Shown: positions 39,347 to 52,438 of the stretch, piece after piece
Layout: each line of letters begins with the position of its first letter
Position numbering within the stretch: the first letter of the stretch is position 1
Assembly: GCF_018139145.2 (NCBI RefSeq)
Contig: NC_059480.1
Coordinates: forward strand, 13,268,428-13,332,427
DNA: 64,000 bases
Direction: 5' to 3'
Source of the DNA: Gymnogyps californianus
Lineage: Eukaryota > Chordata > Aves > Accipitriformes > Cathartidae
Program-made: the position numbers and the translations under genes
Notes under the pieces: model-generated
Told to the model about the DNA's origin: nothing
Database searches by the model: none
The model's input: only the letters and a program-made list of their open reading frames with translations

Positions 39347-39387
39347 AAGCTCTCATTTATCTCAGAAGCTCTCATTTATCTCAGAAG
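39347..39387. repeat. perfect 19-bp tandem duplication, about 2.2 copies
   Basis: AAGCTCTCATTTATCTCAG at 39347-39365 is repeated exactly at 39366-39384, followed by the first three bases of a further unit. Perfect identity suggests a recent origin. Confidence 0.95.
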
Positions 39388-42256
39388 AGCATGAATTGAC
39401 TTCTGTTTGCATTTCTCCGAAGATGCATTTTGGATGTCCAAAATCAGCGTCGGAGAAGTAGGTCTAATTTCCAGTAGCTGGTCTTTTTGACTGTCTACTT
39501 CTCTTCTTCCCTGCCAAAGGAAAATCTACTCATTCTGTTAATTACATACTTATCATTTCCAACTTCAGTCTTATAAGATATAAAACCTTATAGTTTATTT
39601 TCCTCCACCCTAACATACAAGTCTATACCTTCTATTAGAGCTGTTTCTGTAGAATAGAATTTTTCTATTCAATTCTTTTTGTCCTATTTTTACAAACACA
39701 GCAGAATAGTTTCTTCAGAAATTCCAATTTATGAGCTGTGCAGAACAAAAAGGATCCCAGAACTCTTTGCAAAGGTCTCCTAGAAAGAGCTGCATAGCAT
39801 CCATTTCATTGTCTCCTTGTCTGCCCCCTCCTTTCCTGCAGCACTGGAAGAGGTTAAAGGATTTGACTTAGTGGTCAGATTTTGATGGATTTCATAGTGA
39901 CATAGGAATCCTATGGGTATGTAATTCCTTTATCTGGATTTTTGTTACCTATCCATATTTTTGGTGGATGGAATAATTAATCATAAAGCAGTGTTTTATG
40001 TGTCATGAGATACAGCTGCTGATGACAGAAGAGAAGGATCCATCTTTCAAAAGACCCTTTTCTTGAAAAATCTTGGAAACCGAAAGAATGTTTGCAGAGA
40101 GATACTGTTTACATTTTGGTTTGCTTAGGTATTGCCAATACAATGACGTGGAATGTAAATCTAGCTGATTAGTTAGATGAAAAACTTAAGTAGGTTATTT
40201 TAATTCCTGAGCTCTCTAAATTAGCTATTTAAAGCTGGTGCGTGTACTTCCAACTGAACAAAATTTGCTGCATGGTACTTGTCTTTTGTGTTAGCGGAAA
40301 GAGGTGACAACTTCTCAATTAGAGTATTATTTGTGTTAATGTGACATTTCATGTGACATAATGTGAATGAGTTTTCAGAACATGGGATGTGCATACTCCA
40401 AGCTTAATTCAGAAACACAGTGAGAGAACAGCCATTTGCTTGTGTTTTAAATATAGTTTGGATTGACTGTAGTCGAATTAAATACAGAGAAGATAGCATT
40501 GTAAATGAATGGAATAGTAGGAAATTCTCATTTGATTTAATAACTTGCAATTTCATTTAATCAGTACTAACAGGCATCTAACAATACACATATTGACATT
40601 TAGAAAAATACTCTTAATTTTTTGCTAAATCATACTGTTTGTCAGGACCTAAGTTTTGATCCTACTCTGGAACATGTTCCATTGAAATTGGTCAGTTTGT
40701 ATAGTAAAGCAGCATTCACTGTGAGTAAATGCACCATAATATGTGTGTTTAATACCTATAAAGGATATTTTAAATTGTAATTACCTTACTTGTATGAATT
40801 GAGTATTAACATAGTCTGTAATACACTGACAACTTTAGTTCACATATATTTTTGAAGCAAATGTAGTTTTTCTTGTTGAAGTCTCAAGTATTAAGATTTG
40901 TTACATGTTTGATATACTGTTCACAAGATACTGCTTACTTCTGAAAAGGATGCAAAAGCTTCGGCTCCCCCTCACCCCCATGCTGCCTGCATTCAGATTG
41001 CTGTTACTAAGAATCAGATCAGTTCATATGAAGGGCAAACTGCTATCAACTTCTAGTTGTCACAAAAACAAGGAAGCAAATGACCTGTAAATATAAAAAG
41101 TAAAAAGTGTTATGCATAATAATATCTCCTGTGATGTTTGACAGGAAGTGAACAACCCCAACTTGTATTTCTAAGCTCACCTGATCACAGCATGCAGATG
41201 ACAAATGTCAGCAAAAATGGGACACTATACTATCTTTGTTCCTGACTTGAAAAAATATACCTGTATTTAACTAAATTCTGCATTCTGACTTTTTCTGTGT
41301 GAGCTTGAATAAATTTTCAAATCATGCCATTGACAAAGTTGATTATGCATTTTTCAAAATCATAGTCCCCCTGCAACCTAAAGTTTCTGTTTGCCCTTAA
41401 AATAGATGGTGAAATTAAATTTCACTCTTTGCTTCTGATTTCTAGAGTACTTGCATTTTTCTCAAAGAAATTTTTCCAGATTTGCTTGCTGCAAAATAGC
41501 TCAATTTGAAGCTCAGAGCAAATACTTAAAGATTTGCTTGATATTCAAATGATGCAAATGTTTAATCAAATATTATGCTGAATAACCAGTACGTGGTGGT
41601 AAGTGTTAATTTACTACACAAACCTATCTTGAAGGTGTTTGAGTAAGCCAAAATTCTGATTGCAAGTAAGTACAAATTTTAGATAGTCACTTTGTTGTTT
41701 CCTTGGTGACCTGATACCAGGCTTACACCCAGCACCATGTATTTACCATCTCCATTCCAAATCATAATGTAAAGAATATTAATTGCATCCCTGCTGTGTT
41801 TGATTTTATAAATTCCTGTTTATATTAGCATTGTGTGGGAAGAAATGAGCAATGAAAACACATTAATCTGGGAAGAATTAACCCTAGTTCCAGTCATTCT
41901 CAGGAGTTAGAGGAGGTTTTTCATTGGTTTCACTTGGTGGCCTTGCTGTGGAATTTTCAGTATTGAAGAGCATTAAAAATATCTACGTATTGGAGTGATC
42001 TAGAGAGAAGCAAAAAAAGTAACTGTCTTAGCAAACAGAACTGTTTGTCTTAATAAATTTAGCAACAAGCTAAATTGTCCCCTTTAAAAAAAGGCAGAAA
42101 TCTCTATAAGCAAAAATTTTTAATGTTTCTATGCTTGATTTTTCACTTGTCTAATTCTCGTGGGTCACTTTAGTTGTATCCGCTTCGCACCAGCAGAAGA
42201 GTAATAACCTTGATAACCAACCAACAAACTCAAACTAAGAGGCCCATGATTAAGTG

Positions 42257-42284
42257 ATCACCAATAAATAACATTATTGGTGAT
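42257..42284. repeat. perfect 11-bp hairpin
   Basis: ATCACCAATAA (42257-42267) and TTATTGGTGAT (42274-42284) are perfectly complementary around a 6-nt loop. There is no T-run or other context making it a terminator, and this is vertebrate DNA. Function unknown. Confidence 0.8.
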
Positions 42285-43569
42285 AAACCAATTAATTGTG
42301 TGCCAGTTTTGACTGTGTGTGGTGCTACCTTAGTGGCAAATGTGTTGTCACATATCAACAGTTGCTTAAAGGACAGGCAATGGTTTGGAGTTAGCAATTT
42401 TCTCACCTATGCATATTGTGTTCTATATTTTGGTGGTTGGTAACAGTGTAATCCACACTATTTACATCTGTGTGTATGTTAGGACAACCCATAAGATTCT
42501 TCAGAGCTAAAGAACAGCTAACCATAGATGTGAGCTTGGAAGAAAAATGTAACCTATGTTACACCTAACAATTTCTGTAATGGTATTTTTAGTTATAATA
42601 GCTGCGGAGGGGATTCACATTTCTTTGGATTTAAGAGAAGCCAGTATGTGATGAACAGCTCAGGCTATATTTTTGAGTGTTATGGTGCAGTTTTGTCCTT
42701 GTTGTTCATCTGTCCTGCTGTGAGCTGCTAAATACATTACTTAAGTATCAAGCAGCAATTTTCATCTGCGCTGTTTCTCCATCACTAAGTTGTATGTCAT
42801 GCATATCTCTCTACTTTTTACAGAAGCTGCCATTTAATTTTTCACTAGATAAAGAATGGAATCAGATTCTGTGATATCTATATGGCTTCATCTCTACTTT
42901 TAAGTCACTTCCATAGAAGTGGACTGTTAAATTGTCACACACTGTCAAAAGCAAAATGAGATGGCATGATAACACACAATGTCATAAATCTTCTAACATT
43001 TATGTGGCCTATTTTTTAAAGATTGCAATTGCCATTAATTTTTACTACATTTTTTTAGGTAAGATGCTTGCCATGATACTGAGTTCTGTTCAAATAATTT
43101 GTAGGGTGAGATAGTAGAGTATTGGAATCAGATTGAATATATAGCTTTTTTTTTACCTACTTTTGTGCTACTGAGCAAGTAGCAGCTTTTTTAATTAGAA
43201 AACAAATGTTTGACAAAGGAAGGTTCTTCAGAATATTAAAATATTTGTATGCTAACAAAGATAATTCTATGGCAATTTAAAATCTTCTGTTTAAAACTCT
43301 TTCGTCATCAGAACCCAAGCAGATTCAGTATCGTAAGGTCAGTCATGTAGCATGAACGTATTTGTCATTAGTGACTGGATTTATTGAATTTTGTCTGATC
43401 AGAGCATAAATAGCATAAAATGTATCCCTAAGGTTGTATTCCTAAGAAGAAATAAATCATGCTAATGAAGTAAGCACGGTTGTTAATGTAGTGATGCAAC
43501 CATTCACCTACATTAAAAACAACAAAGAATGCTGATGTTGTATCACTTAGATTTTTTTATTTAGCCTGA

Positions 43570-43583
43570 GTTGCCATAGCAAC
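43570..43583. promoter_or_regulatory. candidate RFX-factor X-box
   Basis: GTTGCCATAGCAAC is a near-symmetrical X-box with both half-sites intact and a 2-bp spacer, matching the known RFX consensus GTNRCC-N(0-3)-RGYAAC at every defined position. RFX proteins bind such sites as dimers in enhancers and promoters of ciliary and neural genes. A full match of this kind is rarely expected by chance in a window this size. There is no nearby gene to regulate that I can see, so if functional it would be a distal or intronic enhancer. Occupancy is inferred only from the motif. Confidence 0.5.
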
Positions 43584-44447
43584 CATAGGAATATAATGTT
43601 TTAATTAAGAGTCTCCTAGTAATCCTCATTCTAACAGTTGCTTGCCATAAATACATAGTATGTTGATGTGCATATTAAATGCAGAGGAGGTTGAAAATAC
43701 ACTGGTCACTAGAATTTTAGTATACTTGTAGGAGGGTAAATCCAGATTCAGCACACCAGCATATAATCTCTTTCAACCTTGCATATTACTGAAATACGAC
43801 AGGAAAAGTAAAAACAAATCTTTGTCAGGCAGTATTCTAGCTGGGAAAAGTAAGAAATATTGTTATGTCTCTGAACCTATTGAAATCAGCACATAGTAAG
43901 ATGGTAACAATACATGCTCCATTTGTCTGCAGGACTGTAGAAATATTGCCACCCCTTCTTAAATCAGGTGCAGATTTCATGGCTAGTGAATTTAGGAATG
44001 ACTGCTGTATAAACAGAATCAGAGACTACGAAGCATGTTAACTGGAAAATTGCATGTGTCCCTGAAAACTAAATATCCAGTTAGGTTGTTTTGCATTTGA
44101 AGAGCTCTAAAAAGAGTTGAACATCTGAATGTTGCCACTCTATAATTTAGAGAACTATCTAGTTAAAATACAAAACTATTTACGGAAGGGAATAATTAAG
44201 AATCACTTTTGAATTGACTGAACTCAGCTTCTTCCTCTGTCCCTTTCAGTAAGCCAAACACCTCTATGTGCTAAACATGTTACTCTCTAAAGTTTGGTAC
44301 CAGCAGAATTAAGAATGCAAAACTGTCATTGCACTGCTCTTCCACTCACGCAGCTGTAGGTACCCACCTTGTTGTACTTGAAATAAATGATGGACTAATT
44401 AAACAATAGAAAGGCAAAATTATTTGTCTGTGAGGTAGGGCTTTATC

Positions 44448-44460
44448 TTTTTTTTTTTTT
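44448..44460 (+). repeat. poly-T run (T13)
   Basis: Thirteen consecutive T followed by GAG. It is weakly splice-acceptor-like, but no convincing exon follows. Confidence 0.9.
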
Positions 44461-45434
44461 GAGATGTGAGAATTTTTTACCTGTCCTAAACTGAATCTGA
44501 AAATTTTAAACAAAAAATTTCAAAATATAACCATGAATCCGGTCATGAACGTTTATTGTGGGTAGTAGAGATGGTTAGAAGTCAAGTATTGAAATAAACA
44601 CACTGGAAAGTTACTTGAAGCCGGCTATTTGTCACAAATAATGTCAGCTTCTACTGGAAAAACATTTGGGGAGGAAGAAGGTTACACTAGAAAACTTGTA
44701 AATGCCACTACTACTCACGCAATTTTGGAAAGTAACACGCATAGCAGAAATCAATTTCATAATATAGCATAAACTGTAAAAGCTTAAAATGTCATTGCTA
44801 AATTGGTTTCCTGAATGCTATTCAGAAATATTTACTTTGGTGATTACAACCTACACTCCTGCCAGTCAACAGAAACATAACTCTTTGCGTGTCTTTAACT
44901 TCTTTGATCTTCACACTGTTTAAAAATTCTGAGACTGCAATAATTTCCAGAAAGAGTGTGGAATAAACATTTCAAGTATCATAGATTTATTCAATGGGAT
45001 GGAGAAATAATCTCCTGTCTTCAAGTAATTTTGATAAATACATCCAACTAACCTGCTTGCCTTCAAACCAGTATGAAGTACTGGCTAAAGGTTTCTACCA
45101 GACTATATTTCTCAGTTCTATATAATGGGACTTTCTTGATAAAGACTGTGTTAAAATGTAGCCACATTTTCCAGTATAACCATCGTACCACATCTGCTTT
45201 TAAGTATTCACATAGGATGCATGTTCAAGGAGGAAATCAAGAAATAATATTCATATGTAGGTCAGACTAGGCTGAAATAGGAAATTAGTGGCTGGATAGT
45301 CACTGGATAATTTAGTTCAGTCTCTCTGTTGCACTGAATGATGTTGTAATGATGGATACAAGTATTTCAAACTGACCTGGTTATGACACTTCATACTATG
45401 CAATTCCGATGTGATATAATTCAATATCCTCTGC

Positions 45435-45476
45435 ACAATGCATTAGCTGCTTAATTAATTGCACTAATGACATTGT
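45435..45476. promoter_or_regulatory. TAAT-rich imperfect palindrome, candidate homeodomain element
   Basis: The 42-bp segment folds on itself: ACAATG pairs with CATTGT, CATTAG with CTAATG, and TGC with GCA, with two single-base bulges, around a centre TTAATTAATT. It packs at least four TAAT/ATTA homeodomain cores, and each end carries an ACAATG/CATTGT SOX-like core. Dense symmetrical clusters of this kind are typical of developmental enhancers, but this is read from motifs only. An RNA hairpin is the alternative reading of the symmetry. Confidence 0.35.
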
Positions 45477-47351
45477 CCAGCATTTTACACTTAGTGACAG
45501 AAGATTAGGTTGAAGTAACATTCAGCCTAAAATCTATTCATATAAAAATTCTGTAAGATTATCCCAAGCTACCATCTGCAATATGAGCAACTATAAATAT
45601 CTATCGCAGACTGTAATGAATTCACTCAGTAGAAAACATTTCTAAGATTTTTTTTAATGTTAAATAAACAGAGTTGCGGGCTTCCTCATCATGCTATTAT
45701 TTAGGGTAGAAATGCTTTTTGGGTTTTTTTTGTTGTTGAGTTAGAACACATTTTAGATTCACAGAAACATAAAAAAATACAGCAAATCTAATATGAAATA
45801 TCAGAGAAGTATATTGCCATATGTTATACTGAACCTGAATATCCTCTAATGGTGACATTGAACATGAAAAGCATTTTGTCATTTCCAATGGCAAAGTTAA
45901 AAAAAATGAGGGGGAAAAAAACCCAAGAACAAAATTAGTCTTGAGGCAGAATACACAAAAACTTCTTTCTTCTCTCTGCACAGAGCAGCGCTTTGCAAAG
46001 GTTCATTATTGCTGTACGGTTGTGGTATACTACCACATTTTCATAACCAATTAAAGAAAAAAAATTGAATCTAGATTACAGTCCTTTGCAGTTAACATCC
46101 ACCATTCCATGAAAAACAGTGATTGCTTTATTTAGTTTTCTTTGTATTTGTATTCTACTCAACATGCGAAAAAACCTACAAGTAGAACTTTACATTGAAC
46201 TTCATGTTCTGTATTTCTATTCTCTCTAGATATGGAATTTGAATGATCAAAATTTTCAAAAACAGTTGGAACGGCGCAGCAAAATAGGAGCTGCTAGGAT
46301 CTGAACAGTCTTGAAAATATGACTGTTTTCTTCAGACGTCTACATAAGCCCTAAAACTTTATTTTGATTATTTCAAGGGAGATGTAAAGTCTGACCAAGC
46401 TGTTATCAGCAACAGAAAACTTAGAGAATTCCTATAGTGAAATAAAAGATTAAATACAGGCTAACCTCCTCTAGTTTAACAAAACAGACTGAAGGAAGCA
46501 TCCTGGAAAATGCTGAACAGATATTAAGGATGTTTCATGCTCTGATGTTAAATAATAATGCAATCTGGATGAAAAATGTAGTATGGAGCTAGTGAATAGG
46601 TTACAGATACATGTTTGTACAAGGTGCAGAAAACTCTTCCAGTTAATGTTAAGTAGAATTTTTATGCCGAATTTTGTGCTAGTGCCTGCAAAAAGCAATG
46701 TGTACTAGCAATTTAACTATGTGATTAATAATTAAAATAAATAGCTGATTAGCAATTGCATCAAGAATGTAGGAGTGCCTGCATGTATATGAATGTCTAT
46801 AAAAATAATCTCTAAATCATAGGAAGCTTTTAACAGCGTTTAGAAATTGTATGATGATGACGCAGAAGAAAACAATTTTCCATATGGTGTTTTCTCTCTG
46901 ACTCAAAACATTGACTTTCATGCAAAGCAAGATTTTTTCCATTTTTGTGCTACCCTTATGCCACCAGGATAAAAGTAGCATCATTAGTGATCTCCAGTAA
47001 GTAACTAAACGTTAGGGAAGCTGGTATTAGTGTGTTACGGTTGTTTGATCACCTGCTGTTACAACAGATGACATTTTCCCTTTTGAGTAGCTGAGCGGGG
47101 TGGGGGAGCAAAGCTATATAAGAGTTTATCCTGAGAGATTTCCAACATGCGGATGGCAAGTAAAATTGCACGAAGTTGAACTTTTTTGTGTTGTGTAATC
47201 TTTCAAAATATGACCAGGAAAGTTATATGCAATTCTGTAGGTAATGACACAAGAATTTGACATTGAAATTATTCCTTGTATTTTGTAGAATTCAAATTTG
47301 GTGTGTTCCTTGAAACTGGATTTTCTTTTGTGTACTTTCTTTTTTCTTTTC

Positions 47352-47378
47352 TTTTTTTTTTTTTTTTTTTTTTTTTTT
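47352..47378 (+). repeat. poly-T run (T27) within a longer pyrimidine tract
   Basis: Twenty-seven consecutive T preceded by T-rich sequence with single C interruptions and followed by GCCAG. It could be a strong splice-acceptor look-alike or the reversed poly-A tail of an old insertion. No exon with a good donor and no retrogene body is evident, so I call it a simple repeat. The exact length is uncertain. Confidence 0.95.
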
Positions 47379-47695
47379 GCCAGGTTGCTACTTCTTACCT
47401 TTTTTTTGGTCATTTATTCAAAGGCTTTTGTTTCAATGTTGTCTTAACTTCCTTGCCAGGAAGAACTTTTGTGCAGTCAAGTAGATCAGTATTTAGGATT
47501 GTTATACATTGTTTAGTGTGATATTTTTAAAGATCTAAGGTAGACCTTTATGCCATACTAATGGTATTCATTTTATTTCTGGTTTCATTTATGATTTCTT
47601 CATTAAACGTAGAATTTTCTGCTACACAATATATGGACTTTTTCAATCTCTAATCAACGTCTTTTTTCAGCCTAGTTGTGATGTTTCAGCAGTGC

Positions 47696-47708
47696 GGGGG
47701 TGGGGGGG
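47696..47708 (+). repeat. G-rich run (G5-T-G7)
   Basis: Twelve G in thirteen bases. It may support a compact G-quadruplex, though separate G-tracts are lacking. Confidence 0.85.
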
Positions 47709-48795
47709 TGTGAAACGCGAAAGCTTGCAGTGTTCCTGGTACATTCTACTGCTCTGGTATTAGCATTAATATAGTTTTTGATAATCTTAAGACCATATTT
47801 AATGTCAGTCACATGTAGTTCTACTCTCTCTAGGACGTATTTCTTACCGTGTCTTCCCTAGAAGACTCATGCTTAGCTTGTTCAAGTTGAGCATGTAACC
47901 ATTTCTTCTAATTTTTGCTCAGTCACAAGGTCTAGAGTTGCTTGATGTTTGAATCAGAAATTACATGCTATTCATCATGTCAGAGCAGTCAACCAGATAA
48001 ATGTGGAAATGATCCACCATGGTCTTTGTTATTTCAGTACCTCTAACAAAAACAATTTGCTCTATTCAAATTAAATGTTATGAAGAAAACAATACGTTGG
48101 AACAATGTTATAGTTAAGGGAAAGGTCATGTAATTACTGTAACTTGGATGTTATTAAGCTTTTGTAACATGTAAAAGCCACTTACAAGACATGTAAAACT
48201 TGAGTCTGCTATTCTGTAGACTTTTTACCACCCTCCTGTGCCCTTGCTTTTCTAATCAAGTTAGTACCAATGGAAAGTAGTTTAAATTTTAATTTGAAGA
48301 AGGTGTTTCTGCACCTACAGCTCTTTTATGTCAATATGAAATATTTCCGCTACTCACTTCCATGCACCATTGACCATCCAGGTGATAGAAGGCTATAACT
48401 TATATCAAGCAAGGCAAAGAACTTTACTGTCCGATGACCTTTAGCTGTTACTAGGTTGAACAGAAAAGCAAATTTATAGGCAGCTTGTGCCAGGTCTACA
48501 GAAAAGTAAGCTGTAGCTCTGTGATTATCTTATAAATAGCTTTTATGTGTTTAATGTGATCTAATTTATGGTAAATGCATGAATTGTCCCATAGGCATGA
48601 CATTACTCGAGTATAATTTTATTTACAACATTTAACCAAGAGGTATATGTTTTCCTAATAAGCATACATACATTTGAATTTTATTATAAAATAGTTGGCA
48701 TTTGAAACTTCATTTTTGAATGTCGCATTCAGCAAGTTTGGTGAATGATAATTATGATATTCTTCATAATTTCCATTTTGTAATCGTCAGTGCTG

Positions 48796-48820
48796 TTTAT
48801 TTTATTTTATTTTTTATTTA
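48796..48820 (+). repeat. (TTTTA)n-like microsatellite
   Basis: Imperfect TTTTA pentanucleotide tract; a similar one lies about 1 kb further on. Confidence 0.85.
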
Positions 48821-49788
48821 CTCTGGAAAATGAAATGCATAGATACTTTGAATGAGTAAGTAATACAGATTAGAACATGTTCTAAAGACGTGACATTTTT
48901 ACAATTAAAAGGGAGAAATATGCAAACAGATTAAAAGACTAACAGCTGCAACAGAATAAGATAAGCAGTCTTTTGCTTGAGAAAAATACAAAGACGACAG
49001 GAGAGGCCTCAATCTGGGATTTTAAAATGTGGCTTCTTATGCTTTAAAACTAAAAAACAAGCTGAAGAAGATTCTGACAGGAAATAGGAGTTTATATTTT
49101 GAATTGAGACTATTCAGGTGTAGGACCTTCTCTTATAAAGACAAGTACAAAGAGGAGCTAGTGGAGGAGCTACAAGTACAAAGTGGACCTTTGAGTAGTT
49201 ATGTAAAGGTTTTTCTGTGACATTTTTTACATTACTGCAAAGCAATATATTTTTCGCTAAGCAACATACCCTGCTGTGACTAAAATTTTCAATCCCTTTT
49301 ATCATCTCCCCTACACCTGATGTGCAAACACAAAAGATTGATCCTCAGTAGAGTATAACAGCCATTGCTGCATTTGTAAAGCTGAGTAGGATCTAAAAAT
49401 AAAAATAGGGAAACCTTGACTCTTCTGCTTCTCTGACATTGTATTTTTATGTAAAAAGCGAATTAAGTAAGCTAAAGCAACTGAAATACTAATGTACATT
49501 TCTGAAAGATGAGGCTCTTGGCAGAGATACATTTCTAAATTAAAACAATTTTGATAACACTGAAGTTCAGTGGTCTTTAGAATTATTTTTTTCACTAGAA
49601 ATTCATAGTATTTTAATATGGTGCCTAGAACTGGTTAAATCTTTTTTATGAAATATTTTTTCTAAATCCAGATGTTGCATAGCAATGTGTTAATATTAGT
49701 GATGGGTTAATTGGGGAAAAATGAAAGTATGTAGTTACTTCCTTATGTTGCCACAGTAGCAATGTTGTTTTCAATATCATCATGTCCA

Positions 49789-49812
49789 TTTATTTTATTT
49801 TATTTATTATTT
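49789..49812 (+). repeat. (TTTTA)n-like microsatellite
   Basis: A second imperfect TTTTA/TTTA tract resembling the one at 48796-48820. Confidence 0.85.
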
Positions 49813-52424
49813 CTTGTTTCAATGGTCCTAAGTTGAAATCTGTGGAGGAAAAACAAAACTAAAAAACTTCTGAATATAATTCAACTAATGATGTTGTTTT
49901 TTAAAATGTTGGAATTTCACAAGTATATATTTTCCTATAATACTTGTTTAAAAAAATAATCTTATTCAGCAGACCCAAACATCATTAGGATGAGATAATA
50001 ACTTGAAGAAAGAATTCTCGTTATCTTTCATATGGTCCCTGTAATCATTGTTAGTTGTCACTAATAGTGACTACTGACCAACTGACCTGATAGTTAGCTA
50101 CTGGACTTAAATATTGACCTACTAAAGTCAATGAAGTAGTGTCAGTTCACATTTTCTGGGGATTTAGCACTATACATTTCGTTTAAAGAGATGCATCAGC
50201 AATTGAAAAAAGTTAATGCTCCCGCAAAAAGTATTTACTGATAAAACATGTATTTAAGTAATATATCTTTAAGTCATGCATTCAATGCTATCGTGCTGCA
50301 CTTCTAGCTAAGAGGCAAGAATCAAGCCTGAAGGGTTTCTAGTTGTATCAAGCAATGTTAAAGAAAGGATTAATCTTTCAAAATACATTGCTTGGAAAAG
50401 AGGGAGAAATGAAGGGTAATTTATAGCAGGACTTTGAATCCTCTTCTGTGTTCCTAAAATGATTACGTTTGGCAGTGGTTGATGGACAAACACTGCAAAA
50501 TATTCCCTGGGAATGCCTTCACATTTTCAAGAAAATGTATTCGTCCATACTCTATGAATACCCTAACCAGCAAGAATATTGCCTAGAATACTTGCAGAAA
50601 TATTTGTAAATTATTAGCAAATATGGTAGAATATTACAGGAAGGCTAATTTGGAGTCACAAGTGTTCACACTGAGAATCTGATGCTAAGACTGACTTAAA
50701 GTTATCAAATCTTTGCAGTGAATTTTCTCTGAATAAGCGAAGTACCATTGCATTATTTAATCATGAAAATTCAAAGGGAATCTCACCATGTGGAATATGG
50801 AAAAGTATTTTATATGAAAGCATCTTAATTCTTATTATTTAAGAGACAATTAAAAAAACTCATTACAGGCATTTTAAGGCACCATCAAGAAAATTATTGA
50901 AAGAATTTAATTTTATAACTGGAGGTCGTGGCCATTACATATAGTGATAATCTACATTAAGAAAAAATCATCAATTTATTGGTAGTTCAAAGGTTTTCCA
51001 TGTGCATTAATCTTTCTCCTATGAACAAATAAGAATATGAGGACATTTTCCTTCTTTCCAATCAGAAAATTTTAAAATATCTAAGACTAGATGTAACCAA
51101 ATGATTACAGCAATAATATTTTGTTTAAATACTGAAACTCTTACGGCTTTGGTGTTGCAAAAATGCCTGTGGCTGATAACTGGGGGTATAGAATCCTGAT
51201 TTGATCTCAGTTCTGCTGCATGACACTTCTGAGTTACAAAATTAACAATTTTCTTCAATATTCCATTTAGGGAGTAAAAGAAAAAGAGATGAGCAGTAGA
51301 CCAAGCCAGGCTGGAAGGTGACTGACAGCAAAGTGTGAGTAGAAATCTATTTAAGTTTCATTTTAGTGTAATATTCACCTATGATGAGTGCGTGTAGCAT
51401 ATGAAAACACAAGTGAATTTGTTAAATACATAAAACAAGAAACATGTTTTCCATGGTTCTTTGTTTTCAGTTCCACAGATCTAATCTTGCTACATTCAAT
51501 ATTTTCTGTGTGAGAGCAGAATAGACTAGAAGATTTTGGATATGAAATTTTTTCTTCAGAATTAATTCTTTTTTCATATTCAAGGTATTTAAGGATTAGT
51601 TGCACAAAGACATCCGGTCTCTGAATTGAACTCTAAAGCCCTGAACTCTAACACTCTAAATGCTGGCTACAATCTAAAGAGGATCTAAATGCTGTAGAAG
51701 TCATACATAAGAGTTAAGTAAGTAGGGAGTATTCCAAGGTAACCCATAGAAAATATTGAATAAAGAAGAGAGGTCATATCTAGCTATTTGACTTTTCTGT
51801 GCTGGAGAAAGAAAAAGCTAATTTATAGACAACATATATTGCTTGTTGCTTTATTTGTAATTTACTTCAAATGCATGTCTGACTGTATTTTGCTGTCAGT
51901 GAGTGCAAAATAAAAAATAGTTTTTGTGTGGTTGTACTAGAAACATAACCATTTAATTAAATTTTAACATATTGTGGTCTCTCACTTTAATATATGGTAC
52001 ATTAATTTTTTATGATGCTGGCATGCTGTGCTGATGGATTTCTCAGTCTACCAAATGAAGTAAACCAGGGACTTTCCAGGCAGTTTAATTTTTTCTAGAT
52101 GCAATGACATTAACATTCCTTTTGGGAAGACAGTTATCAAAACTTGATATTTCATTAAATGTTTGAACTTCTGTTGTAATATGTATTCCATCTTGTCACT
52201 GTAGTAATGATTACCTGTTATATGCCACCTTTGTCAGTGAAAGTACCACAACCTTACTCAATGACAGTTGGGCTTTATTATCAAAGAGAAATTATTTAAG
52301 AAACTGGAAGTCATAAATATCTTTCCATCATGGTAGTAATCATTACCATCCTCTGTAATGTCAAAAAAATTAACCTAGTCTTATCATTAAGCTTTGTGTG
52401 GTTTGTGGGTTTTTTTTATTTGGG

Positions 52425-52438
52425 GTGTGTGTGTGTGT
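52425..52438 (+). repeat. (GT)7 microsatellite
   Basis: Seven GT units; the only dinucleotide GT tract of note in the window. Confidence 0.9.

Larger units (their letters stand above)
31161..43569. other. non-coding AT-rich stretch, no gene seen
   Basis: No gene recognised. The longest frame, 33846-34217 (123 codons), starts at TTG and lies opposite a 101-codon antisense frame, so it is probably chance. Two patches, about 32530-32960 and 37485-37560, are richer in GC than their surroundings and could be old unrecognised repeat remnants. An 18-bp motif at 33001 recurs at 33061 with three transitions. Perfect tandem duplications sit at 36001-36036 and 39347-39387, C18 at 37849-37866, and an 11-bp perfect hairpin at 42257-42284. 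Confidence 0.65.

Noticed and set aside
47276..47521. 81-codon frame with a poly-Phe stretch
   Set aside because: It is produced by the T27 tract; no coding evidence otherwise.
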